Shown here: positions 1-10,400 of the stretch, piece by piece
Position numbering within the stretch: the first letter of the stretch is position 1
Layout: each line of letters begins with the position of its first letter
Assembly: GCF_017163935.1 (NCBI RefSeq)
Contig: NZ_JABVZR010000002.1
Location: 1,116,001 to 1,180,000 of the forward strand
Direction of reading: 5' to 3'
Length of the DNA stretch: 64,000 bases
Source: Novosphingobium terrae
Lineage (GTDB): Bacteria > Pseudomonadota > Alphaproteobacteria > Sphingomonadales > Sphingomonadaceae
Position numbers and translations under genes: made by a program
Notes under the pieces: model-generated
What the model saw: the letters and a program-made list of their open reading frames with translations, nothing else
Database searches by the model: none
What the model was told of the DNA's origin: nothing

Positions 1-466
1 CGACATCCAAAAGCCCGACCGCACGGACCATGCCATCGGCCTCGGCTTCCACAAAGCGTGGAAACTGGCCGGCATAGGCGCGCCGGTTGGGAAGGCCGGA
101 CAGCGCATCGATATGGGCATGGCGGGCCTCGGTCACATCGGTGAAAATCCAGAGCCGGGCTGCAAAGGAGCCGCTTTCATCGAAGGGCACGCTGCGGCGG
201 GCCAGCACCCGCCCATCCTTCAGCAACAGCTCGTCCTCCGAGGCCTCCATGGTCGGATGGATGCGTTCGACCTCGCGCAAGAAGGCGGCCGGATCGACCA
301 GTTGCTCACGCACCAAATCGAGCAGGACCATCTCATCGAGGGCCCTCAGCGCCCAGGCGGGGATGTTCCAGTGTTTGGTGAAGGCAAGATTGCAGTAAAG
401 AATGCGGCGATGGGCATCCGCCAGCAACACGCCATCGGGAAGCGCATCCAATGCCCGTTCAAACAT
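1..466 (-). CDS. PAS-GGDEF protein (putative diguanylate cyclase), N-terminal part
   Basis: Reading the minus strand from an ATG at 466 gives an open frame that runs off the left edge. The first ~120 residues look like a PAS sensor domain (start MFERALDALPDGVLLADAHR, with a PAC-like end LWIFTDVTEARHAH). This is followed by IDALSGLPNRRAYAGQF, the typical opening of a GGDEF domain. The GGDEF/GGEEF catalytic signature itself lies outside the window, so cyclase activity cannot be judged. The family makes or senses cyclic di-GMP in the cytoplasm. No ATG, GTG or TTG lies upstream in frame before a TAG near 572, which supports the chosen start, although no good Shine-Dalgarno is seen. Confidence 0.8.
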   Translation of the reverse strand, partial: MFERALDALPDGVLLADAHRRILYCNLAFTKHWNIPAWALRALDEMVLLDLVREQLVDPAAFLREVERIHPTMEASEDELLLKDGRVLARRSVPFDESGSFAARLWIFTDVTEARHAHIDALSGLPNRRAYAGQFPRFVEAEADGMVRAVGLLDV

Positions 467-595
467 GGAGTGCTGCGGTGAGGCTGCCGCAGGGTCAGCC
501 GTGATGTTGGAAAACTGGAAAATGAGCCGCCACCTTCTTGTCCCGGGCGCTATCCTAAGCCTGCTTGCCTAATGATCCCTTAGGGAAGGGTATCG

Positions 596-2174
596 TCAGT
601 ACACCTTGGGGCATGCCGCAAGGGCCAGCGGCGTCACCGCCCTCACGCGGCGATAAACATAGAGAGACGGCGTTTGCGGCATCTCCTGATAGTTATCTGC
701 CAGGAACGCTCGGATGTCTGGCCTCCTCAGGAAAAAAGCGCGCATATCGAACGGGATCGGCTGAGAAGCATAGCGCACTTGGCGTTCAATCAGAATGGCG
801 GCAGGCGGCGCGCAATGCATGTCCAGCGCGGCTTCTTCCAGAATGCGCCCGGACAAGATGCGCAGCTGCGGCGTGGAGGTCCCCGTGCTTTCGGCATGAG
901 CGATCGCCGGAAGCATCCAATAGGTATAGAGGCGGGAATGCCACGGCAAATGCCTCTCCTCGACAAGAGGCCAGGCCCACAGAGGGTCCGCACCCAGAAT
1001 TTGCACTGGCTGACCGGACGGAACCGTAGCCAGCGCCCTGTCCGCCTCAGACCGCTGGGCATTGGAATAAGGGCCGACAATCAAAGGCATTGCCATGGCC
1101 AGCACCAGCATCGCATACCCCAGCATCTTGGGCATGAAGCGTTGCTGCAGCCCACCCACCAGCGCGAAGCCCAATGCCAGCGCAAATGCGCCCGCTGTCG
1201 GCAAGGCATGATAGGCCCATCCCTTCATCTGCGCGACATAGGCAAAGGCAAAACCCAGCGCCGTGATCAGCAAGGTCTGCACCAGCGGATCGCCTTGCCT
1301 GCGCCCATAAAGACAGAACCATGTCGCCATCAGCGCCCAGAGGAGCGTCCATGGTGCGAGCAGCACGTCAAGCCAGGCTGCATAACCATAATAGCCAACG
1401 CGGATCATCGGTAGAATATTGCTGAAAAAAAGCCGGCGTCACCATGACGGCACCGATGGCGTATACCAGCGCAACCAGCGTCAGCGTGGTCGTTTCCGGC
1501 CTGAGCAGGCGCCACTCTCGGCGCATTCTCACGATCAACCACAGTTCCAACAGAACCGGGATCGCCACGAAATAGTGTTTCAGCGCAAAACCATAGGCCG
1601 CCATCAGGGCGACCAGCACCGCACATCCTTTCGAGGGCTCTCCCGCCGACGCCCATGTCCTCCGGGCGAGCAGGGCGGCATAGGGAACCGCACAGATCAG
1701 AGCGAGATGTTCGCGCTGGGCAAAATCGGAGAGCGGGCCGATCACCACCAGCCAGAAGGTCATCAGCATCGCCACAAAGAGCCGCGACGGCGTGGCATAC
1801 CCCGCCAAATGCCCGACCAACCAGGCCGACAAGGCACCAAGCGCCACCACCCCCATCACCAGAAGCTGCAAAGGCGGTACGTGCAGCGCCTGAGCCAGCA
1901 GCCGGATCGGCATCGCCGTCCAGAACCACAGCGGCGGGTTGACCTCCCATATGTCGAGGTAGAGTTGCGAGCCCCCGAGCAACTGTCGCGCAATCCAGAA
2001 TTGCCATACGACGTCATGCGACAGTGGCATTCCTCGCAAGGTCAGGGCGGTGACGATCGCAATGCTGGCGAGTAAGCATGCCGGAAGTTGGGCAGGTAAC
2101 TGAGCCTTGAGGCGTTGAATGAGTACCGACGCCTGATCATCAGCAGCAACCGCAGCAACGTCAACTTTGGTCAT
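596..2174 (-). pseudogene. GT39/ArnT-like membrane glycosyltransferase, frameshifted
   Basis: Two overlapping minus-strand frames together make one multi-spanning membrane protein of about 525 residues. The N-terminal half (2174 down to about 1430) has several membrane helices and the luminal segment SHDVVWQFWIARQLL...DIWEVNPPLW, typical of ArnT/GT39-like lipid-linked sugar transferases. The C-terminal half (about 1424 to 596) continues with more helices (ALLITALGFAFAYVAQMKGW region) and a soluble tail. The frames join cleanly (VTPAFF then SNILPMIRVGYYG) if one T is removed from a seven-base homopolymer at 1425-1431. Without this change the first frame stops soon after. It may be a pseudogene, a sequencing error, or a slippage-controlled gene. 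Start chosen at ATG 2174 (MTKVDVAAV); a longer frame begins at 2267. The exact sugar and acceptor are unknown. Confidence 0.65.
1425..1431. other. A7/T7 homopolymer at the frameshift
   Basis: A run of seven A on the plus strand sits exactly where the two frames of the glycosyltransferase need to be joined. Six bases would restore one continuous frame. Confidence 0.7.
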
Positions 2175-2236
2175 GGTATCGTTCTTTGGTGAGCTCCAGT
2201 GGTCATCCCGATCTCCGTCCATGCCGCAGGCATAGT

Positions 2237-2498
2237 GCAGCATTTCAGGGCAATACACAGCGGCCACTGCTTGGCTGCCATATAAATCCGTCCAAAATAC
2301 TCTCCGAAGACGCCCATGATCATCAGTTGCGCACTATCCACAATAAAAAACAACGCCTGCTTAAACAGGATTTCTCCCGGGTGGCAAGGATCGTTATCTA
2401 TAGAGCAGACCATAGCCTTCTCGGATCTTTTCGAGAATTTCGGTAAGAAGCTCTGGCGGATCCTGTAGATCAGCGTCGATAGCCAGCACCGGATCGCC
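2237..2498 (-). pseudogene. Fragment of GtrB/DPM1-like GT2 glycosyltransferase
   Basis: Two remnants of one family are seen in different frames. From 2498 down to a stop at 2394 the minus strand reads GDPVLAIDADLQDPPELLTEI, the donor-binding DAD-type signature of polyprenyl-phosphate glycosyltransferases (GtrB, ArnC, DPM1). From about 2374 to 2237 it reads a hydrophobic helix and MGVFGEYFGRIYMAAKQWP, the typical C-terminus of the same family (GEYxGRIYxExKxRP). The roughly 100-150 residues that should lie between them are absent, and an in-frame TAG lies just upstream of the first piece. The gene is therefore dead. It neighbours the frameshifted GT39-like gene, its usual partner in lipid-linked glycosylation, so the whole sugar-transfer unit appears to be decaying. 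Confidence 0.7.
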
Positions 2499-2896
2499 GC
2501 AGCAAGCCTACCATTTGGCGGTCAATGTTAGCTGGTATCCGTTGGTTGATGCTAACCGGCTGCGGCAATCGAGCCGCATAGGCAAAAATCATCGGCTATG
2601 CCTGATCTTGCGGGCCATCTTTGATCAAGAAAATCCCGCCATTCTCCGGAAATTAAATTTCGAGAGATTTACGAGATAATTATAGAAAATACCAAGCACT
2701 GATTGGCAAATTCGACGCCAATTAACAATACAAAATCTACATTATATCATATAATACTTATTAAATTTCTGGATTTTATCAGTTTCATCCAACGCCATAG
2801 ATCGATTGTCAAAATTAAAAATTTAACAATCGATGACTTTCGACGAAACGACCCACCGCTCTTAATTGATAAATCGACAATGACCGCCGCCCACAT
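2499..2896. other. AT-rich intergenic stretch, no gene seen
   Basis: About 400 bases with a clear drop in GC between 2640 and 2880. Short frames exist but have no recognisable product or codon bias. It lies downstream of the alpha/beta-hydrolase-TPR gene and upstream of the broken glycosyltransferase; the low GC fits acquired or decaying DNA. Confidence 0.5.
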
Positions 2897-4105
2897 TCAA
2901 CGAGGTTCAGCGGATAGCCGACTGGCCCATTTTTCCAGACACGACCGGAATAAATCGATCCAGTACCATCCGCATCGCCCAATCCGATACTCATAAAGAT
3001 TGAGTCGATATCGGTGGTTCTTCGGAGCAAGTGCAACTGCTCTCTTCTGCTCGCAGATCGCTGCGGATCGTTCGCCGCACTTCCACAAGAACGCCGCCCG
3101 CCAGTTTCCAAGATGAGCAGTTTCCGGCGCCACGTCCGTGACCTCCTTCGCGATCGCTATAGCTTCCCTCTGCGCACCGGAAAGGCGAAGGGCCTCCCCG
3201 AAGGGAACAAGATACATCGGCATACGTCCCGTCTGCAAAAGGATCTCGCGGTGAAGCGCCACGGCTTCAGCATGGTTACCAGCACGTGTAAGGGCGCGCG
3301 CCAGACTCAACGCAGCAAGAGTCGCGTCAGGATTTAATCCGTATGCCGCTTGTGCAAGCGCCAGAGCCATGCGCGGTCGAACATCGGGCTGCCTCTCTGA
3401 AAGTGTGCCGAGATACACAGTACTGATAGATCGACGTGCCCGGATTGTTTCGGTAACAGCCTGAGCATCGAAACGATCTTTCAGCACATCTTCAATCAAT
3501 TGCTGAAGCAGACCGATCTCGTTGAGAAACGTGCCTGTCGGATGACCGCTATATGGGGCAGGAATCAACACTGACGGCGTTTCTGCCGCAATTTTTGCGG
3601 CATGCCTGCGATCGAGTGGCAAGTGTGGATCATAGACCAGTACCGGCTTTGCCCGGCATCGCGCGGATCCATCAATCTTGTCGAGCCAACGGATCCTGCG
3701 AGAATCCTCCGGCCAGCGGTTTTCCCAGCGCGCACGAGAAGGATTGATCGACCATTGCGGAGATAGTGCAAGCACGGCGTCCGCCCCAACCGCATCGGCA
3801 AAGCGTACAGCCGCATAGCCCCCCATGCTTGATCCGTATGTTATCCGCCGCAGGGCACCAGCGGTTGCCTTGCGAACCGCCGCAAGCGCATCGAAAACGT
3901 CGTCATATTGATACCAATCGTTGCCACGCCCAAGAATGTGGATTGCAGAAATCCCCATCCCCGACAGGATCTTTTCACAAAAACCGTGGCGATCAAAACC
4001 ATTTCCGATACTGTGGTGATCAAAGGTAATGACCCAAGGCTGCGCGGAATCGGCCGTATTTTTTTTGACCAGCAGTGTATCACTGCGGAATAATTCGACC
4101 GACAT
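2897..4105 (-). CDS. Alpha/beta-hydrolase fold protein with C-terminal TPR region
   Basis: A 402-residue protein without a clear signal peptide. The N-terminal ~210 residues look like an alpha/beta hydrolase: the nucleophile elbow is ITYGSSMGGYAAVRF (G-x-S-x-G with Ser near residue 93), and a candidate catalytic His lies in APYSGHPTGTF. Residues ~230-390 are helical with repeated A/L-rich units (PRMALALAQAAYGLNPDATLAALSLARAL; AEAVALHREILLQTG; ERSAAICEQKRAVALAPKNHRYRLNL) that fit tetratricopeptide repeats. Such proteins occur beside exopolysaccharide or glycosylation genes, but no substrate can be named. It stands alone, between the broken glycosyltransferases and the adhesin operon. Confidence 0.6.
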   Translation of the reverse strand: MSVELFRSDTLLVKKNTADSAQPWVITFDHHSIGNGFDRHGFCEKILSGMGISAIHILGRGNDWYQYDDVFDALAAVRKATAGALRRITYGSSMGGYAAVRFADAVGADAVLALSPQWSINPSRARWENRWPEDSRRIRWLDKIDGSARCRAKPVLVYDPHLPLDRRHAAKIAAETPSVLIPAPYSGHPTGTFLNEIGLLQQLIEDVLKDRFDAQAVTETIRARRSISTVYLGTLSERQPDVRPRMALALAQAAYGLNPDATLAALSLARALTRAGNHAEAVALHREILLQTGRMPMYLVPFGEALRLSGAQREAIAIAKEVTDVAPETAHLGNWRAAFLWKCGERSAAICEQKRAVALAPKNHRYRLNLYEYRIGRCGWYWIDLFRSCLEKWASRLSAEPR

Positions 4106-4424
4106 CCACCCTTCCTTTTACGGCCTCTCGAGATACCTCTCTAGCAATTTATTTGGATCGAACAACACCCGCAGCAATCAGCATAAAGAGCATGCACAAG
4201 AGACCCTATTCACCCCGGGAATGCCGGTATGAAATGAGTTGTAGGTTATCGTCCTACAATCCACATCAATTCCAGCGATGATGATCGATGCGTTCAAATT
4301 TGACCAAGGAGTTATTATCGCACAATTCCCGGCCAAATGCTTGCCATGTGGGTAGTACGTGAGGGGGGATGGTCGCGACGTAGCGGATGCGCATTTTGCG
4401 AACGAGCTCATCTGCATTGAAGCA
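4106..4424. other. Intergenic region between adhesin gene and hydrolase-TPR gene
   Basis: About 320 bases without a supported gene. It is downstream of the large adhesin and upstream of the hydrolase-TPR gene, so it must hold the promoter of the latter. A perfect 7-bp inverted repeat, TTGTAGG and CCTACAA with a 7-base loop, lies at 4239-4259. No T-run follows it, so a terminator role is not shown. Confidence 0.45.
4239..4259. promoter_or_regulatory. 7-bp inverted repeat (possible operator or hairpin)
   Basis: TTGTAGG, seven bases, then CCTACAA. It is about 130 bp upstream of the hydrolase-TPR start. It could be an operator or an RNA hairpin; function is unknown. Confidence 0.3.
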
Positions 4425-7400
4425 TCAATACATGCAGAAATCGATGGTCACGATAATCGCTTGCCCATCCTGCTTGTTTGATCCGTCTGTTCCACCACTT
4501 GCACAGGCTCGATCATGACTTGATTCAAGCTTCCCGGTGGCAATGGCAGGGAGAAAATTTTGCAGAAGCAGGCTGGGCGCCGTATTGCTGGGAAGGTCTG
4601 CCCGGCCGACCTCAAGCACGCCAGGCATAAAGCGCATCTGATAGTTCGCCCCCGCAGACAAACTTCCGACCTCAATCAGGTAAAGGCCAGGAGGAGAATC
4701 TGTCGTCGCGCTTGTTGTCAGGGTGCCCATCAGCCTGTCGCCTGACGCGAGACCATCACCGGCGATGGTATAGGTCAACAATGGGTTGGGGGCGCCGGAT
4801 TGACGGACAACGGAATCGGCCGTCACCAGAATGGATCGGGTCCCTACGGTCAAGGTCCCCGGCCTATAGGCAATCACATAATTGCCACTTTGCAGCCCGG
4901 AGGCCGTCAGGCCATAGCCCCCGGCATTGATCGCCCCCTGCGCCGCACCACCATAGACAAGCGCGCCACTCAACACCGAGGCTGTCTCGCCATTGACGAA
5001 ACCGGCATAGGCCACACCATTGCCGCCGCTGTAGGCCAGCCCATCATAGGTTTTGGAAGCATCATTGGCTGTGACGATCAGCGGTGACTTATTCACCACC
5101 AGCGTGGCGGGCGCATAGGTAATCGCATAATTCCCACTGCTCAGACCCGAGGCAGCCAGCCCATAGGTCCCGGCATTCACCGCGCCCTGCGCTGAACCGC
5201 CATAGGCCAGTGCGCCACCCAATACCGAAGCCGTCTCGCCGTTGACAAAGCCTGCATAGGTGACGCCATTGCCTCCGCTATACGCCAACCCATCATAGGT
5301 TTTGGAGGCATCATTGGCCGTCACCGTCAACGCTGCCTGATTGACTGTCAACATGCCCGGGACATAGCTGATCGCGTAGTTCCCGCTGCTCAAACCCGAA
5401 GCTGCCAGCCCATAGGTTCCGGCGTTCACCGCGCCTTGCGCTGCGCCGCCATAGGTCAGCGCACCACTCAGCACGGAGGTTGTCTCGCCATTGACGAAGC
5501 CCGCATAGGTCACACCATTGCCGCCGCTATAGGCCAGCCCGTCATAGGTTTTGGTCACATTATTGGCGGTGACGGTCAGGGCTGCCTTTTGCACAGCCAG
5601 CGTGCCCGGCGCATAGGAAATGGCGTAATTCCCACTGCTCAGACCCGAGGCTGTCAGCCCATAGGCACCCGCGTTCACGGCACCTTGCGCCGTCCCGCCA
5701 TACGCCAGCGCGCCGCCCAACACCGAAGCCGTTTCGCCATTGACGAAACCGGCATAGGTCACGCCGTTGCCGCCGCTGTAGGCCAACCCGTCATAGGTCT
5801 TGGACGCATCATTGGCGGTTACAGCCAGCGCGGCCCTGTTCACCGTCAGCATGCCCGGTGAATAGGTGATGGTGTAGTTCGCGCTGCTCAAACCCGAGCT
5901 TGTCAGAACATAGGTCCCAGCGTTCACCGCTCCCTGCGCCGAACCGCCGTAGACCAAAGAACCGCCCAGCACAGAGGCTGTCTCACCATTGACAAAGCCC
6001 GCATAGCTCGCGCCGTTGCCGCCGCTGTAAGCCAACCCATCATAGGTTTTGGATGCATCATTGGCCGTCACGACCAGCGCGACTTTGCTCACCGCCAGCA
6101 CCCCCGGCGCATAGGTGATCGCATAGTTCCCGCTGCTCAATCCCGAGCCTGACAGGCTATAGGTCCCGGCGTTCACAGCCCCTTGCGCCGTGCCAACATA
6201 GGCCAGTGAACCACCCAGCACAGAAGCCGCCTCACCATTGACGAAACCGGCATAGGTCACGCCATTGCCACCGCTATAGGCCAGCCCATCATAGGTCTTG
6301 GCCGCATCACTGGCGGTCACTGTCAGCGCGGCCTTGTTCACCGTCAGCACGCCATCGGCCAGCGCCAGTTGATAGCCGTCAAGTCCGGCCAGCGAACCTT
6401 GCCCCATCGTGATGGCATAAGCTCCGGTGCCGACACTGGCGCTCGCCGCAGCCCCGCCCGACGACAGCGTCGGAGAGCCTGACAAGGCAGTCGCCAGCGT
6501 ATCCGGCAGAAAAGCGCCCGAAACGCCGCCGCGCAGCCCGCTGACCGTGTAATCCGTGCCGACAACCGTGCCGAAACTCACCGTATCGCCATAGGTCTTG
6601 GTGCGGTCTGCAGCGGTAAGAGTCAGCACCGGCGCCTCGGCAAAGAGGTAGCGGTTGCCCGTCTGCGCCATCGATCCCATGGCTGAGACGCCCCAGATCG
6701 CAGTGTTGCCGCTGTCCAATCCGCCGAAGGAGGAAGTCGAAGGGCTGGCCGCATAGATCAGCCAGCGGCCATTGGGCGTGGTCACCGCGCCAGCCCCCGC
6801 CTGATTGACGAAACGCTGGCCCGCCAGCAAGCTCACCGCATCGCCGCTGGCCGAGGAGGTCACCACCGCGCCAGAGGCGAGGGTCAGATCGCTCCCCACC
6901 GCCGCGATCTGCACCGCGCCGGTGGAGGACAAAGACTCCACGGTCAGCGCATCGAGATTGTTGACCGTCACCTGCCCCACCGGCGCTGAAGCCGAGAGCG
7001 TGGCAAGATGGTTGGCCCCCGTCAGGCTGTAGCTGCCCGCGCCGCTCAGCAGCAGCCCCGCTGCTGTTACGGCGCCCGTCGCGGCAAAGCTGGCACCACT
7101 GGCGACATTGAGCTGAAGCGTCCCCCCACCCCCATTCCAGGAACCGTTCAGGTTAAGGCTGCCGCTGCTTAGCGTGGTCGCCCCTGTATAGCTGTTCGCG
7201 CCCGAAAGCGTCAGCGTGGAAGCCCCCGTATCCTTCACCAAAGCCCCCGCGCCGGACAGCGCGCCGGACAGAATCTGGTCCGCGGTGGAGGACATTTCCA
7301 ATGTCGTACCGCTGCCCAGCGTGATGGCGCCGGCATAAGAGCCCGATCCCAGCGTGCCGTTGCCCGCGATCTGGACGGTGCCGCCATTGATGATCGTCGG

Positions 7401-10400
7401 CCCGCTGTAGGCATGGGTGCCTGACAGGCTGAGGGTTCCACTCCCCGCTTTGGTGAGGGACAGGATACCCGTGCCATCCTGCAGAATGCCGCTGAAGCTG
7501 GTGGAACTGTTCGCCCCGCCCGTGGTCAGCGTCGCCCCGCCCGCAGCGCCATTGGTCACCACCCCCGCGCCGGAGAGCGATCCCACCGTGGTCGAGAAGC
7601 CTTGCAGATCCAGCACCGCGCCGCTGGCGATGCTCAGAGTCGTCAGGCCGCCAAACGCACTGTTCGATCCGGCCAGCAGAGTGCCCGCCGCAAGGGCCGT
7701 CACCCCCGAATAGGTGTTGGTGCCAGAGAGCGTGACGGCACCCGCACCGCTCTTGGTCAGGCTGGCCGCATTCGTAATCGCGCCCAGCATGGTGCCAGTT
7801 GCAGCGGCGCCTTCGGTGTCCAACGTCAGCGTTCCGCTGCTGGAGATCGTCCCGGCGGAACTGCTGGAAAGGCCGCCCGCACCCAACGCCGTCAGCGAGA
7901 TGGCCCCATTTGCGCTCAGCGCCGCATTGAGCGCGACACTGCCTCCGGTGATGCTAATCGGCCCCAGCACGGACAGCGCATTGCTCAGCGTCAGCGAGGC
8001 CGTGTTGGTCGCTCTGCCCAGCGTGAAGCCCGTCAGGCTGCCGCCGAAGTCCCAATCGCTGCCAAAGCTCAAGATCCCCGATCCGGCGCGCAGATAGGTA
8101 AAGCTGGTGCCGGATGGCTGAATGGTCAGCGCGCCCCGGGTCTGGGCCTTGATCGAGCCGGATGTGGCATTGCTGTTGCTCTGGTTGATCGAATTGGCAT
8201 TGATGGTGATGGCGCCGCTGGCGGTGTTGCTCCCGTCATCGCCGATGCGGATGCTGCCTGCCGCATTGGCGGCGGACAGGATCAGCCCATCGGCATTGGG
8301 GCCAATCGCCTCCAGCGTGTTGCTGCCGGTGATGGCGATCGCTCCGCTGCTCGACACAATGCCGACCTGCCCGGTGACGGTATCGCTTTCCAGCCGCACC
8401 CCTGCCGTATTGCCGCTGGTGTAATTGTTGGTCGAAAAGCTTGCCCCGCCACTGAGCGCGATGGCGCCGCTGTCGCTGCGCACGATGGTCTGGTCCCCGG
8501 CACTGCGGGCAACCAGCGTCAGCGCGTCGCGCTGGCCCGTGCTGCCGCCCGTGCTATCGGCCCCGGTTCCGGCGATGGTGATGGTGCCGCTGCCGCTGGT
8601 GATCAACACATTGCCGGTGGCGCTGCCGGAACGCCCGCCCAGCATCACCCCCGTGCCGCTGGCATATTTGCCCAGCAGATCGCCCGCGATCGCGATCGAG
8701 CCGCTGGTGGTGGTGAGCGAGGTGCCGGTGTCGAGCCAGATGCCGACATTGTTCGTGCCATTGTTGAGGGTGCTGGCATTGCTCTGTGCGCGCAGGCTGA
8801 TGCTGCCTGCGCCGGTGGTGATGCTTGAGGTCCCAAGATAGATGCCGGGGATGTTGCCGGTGTAGCTGGTGACCGGATTGGCCCCCACCGCCAGTCCCTT
8901 GAATGTGCCGCCCGGCAAGCCCCCGCCCATCCAGACGCTGCCGCCATTGGTGTTGATGGTCGATCCGGTGATGGAGATCGGGCCGTCATGCCCGGTGGAG
9001 TTGTAGCGCGTCCACAGCACCAGATTGAGCGCGCTGTTGGCGGAGGTGATCGTGGCACCGGTCAGCGTGATCGGCGAACTGCCCGACGCATTGCCCGCCT
9101 GCAGGGTCAAGGTGGACGCGGTACTGCCTGTCTTGGCGAGGCTGACGCCGCTTTGCCATGTGATGCTGCCCGTCACCGAATTGAGCACATCGGTACCGGT
9201 GCCCAGCGTGTTGGCATAGCTGGTGGCGATGCTCTGGGTGATGGTGCTGTCCGCCGGATCGATCAGCCATGTGCCGCCCGCCCCCATCGACGCCCCCGCA
9301 TCGACCAGCCCGCCCGCACTGTCGACCTGATGGCCCGAGGTTTCGACCATGCCGCCCGCCCCAGAGCCCGCGCCGCGCGCCCGGATCGTGCCGGCAAAAC
9401 GCGTGAGCGATGCCGGATCGGCCACATCGGACCACAGGACGGCGGTGCCGCCCTGACCATCCCCCATGGCGCTGACATCCACGCTGCTGCCCGCAGCCAT
9501 GCTCACGCTGGTGGCCTGAGGCAGGCCTCCCGCGCCATGCAGACCGCCGCCGACCAGCACGGTGCCCCCGGCGCTGCCTCCGGTGGCGGCCAGACTTGCG
9601 CCAGTGTCGAGGTCGATATCCTTGCCGGTCAGGGTGATGGCCCCGCCTTGCGTCGCGCCCGAGGCATCCACGCTGCCCGCCACCCTTACCGCGCCGCCCG
9701 CCCCGCCATCGAGAATGACAGTGCCCCCCTCGGCATGCGCACCCTGAGCGGAGAGCGCGCCGGGCACATTGACGGCGTTGCGGATGGCGTCAGAGACGGT
9801 CGCGGCGCGCAGCTCAATGCGCGCGCCCGACAGCTTGCCCGCCATCTCCACCAGAGCATCGTCGCCCGAGGCGGGGGAGGGAAGCACCACCTGCAGGAAG
9901 CCATCGCCGGTGAGGTCCAGCGTGGCCTGCCGCCCCGCGCCCAGACCGATGCGGCCCAAGGGCGCGGCAATGGTGCCGCTGCTCGCCACCTTGCCGCCCA
10001 GCAGCGCCGCAAAGCCACCGCTGCCTATGCTGATCGCGCCGCTATTGCTGACGGTTCCCGTACCGGAACCGCTGAAGCTGAGCGAAGCATTGGCGAAATC
10101 GCGGTCGCTGATATCCAGCGTGGAGGCGACAAAACCGCCGCCCATCGCCACCGTGCCGGACGGCGTGATGGCGATGCCATTGGGATTGACCAGAAACATC
10201 TGCCCATTGCCGCTGACCGTCCCGGCAATGGTCGAGGCCGCGGCGCCCGTCACCCGGTTGAGGATCGCCGCGCTCACATTCGGCTGATTGAAGGTGACCG
10301 ATGCCCCCTGCCCCACCGAAAAACTGTCCCAATTGACCACGGCGCGCTGGCTGGTCTGGTCCACGGTGACGCTGCTGGCGCCGCCATGGATCGCCGCATT

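Noticed and set aside
5042..6300. CRISPR-like regular repeats
   Set aside because: The 249-bp period is in frame and codes for protein domains; there are no short repeats with unique spacers anywhere in the window.
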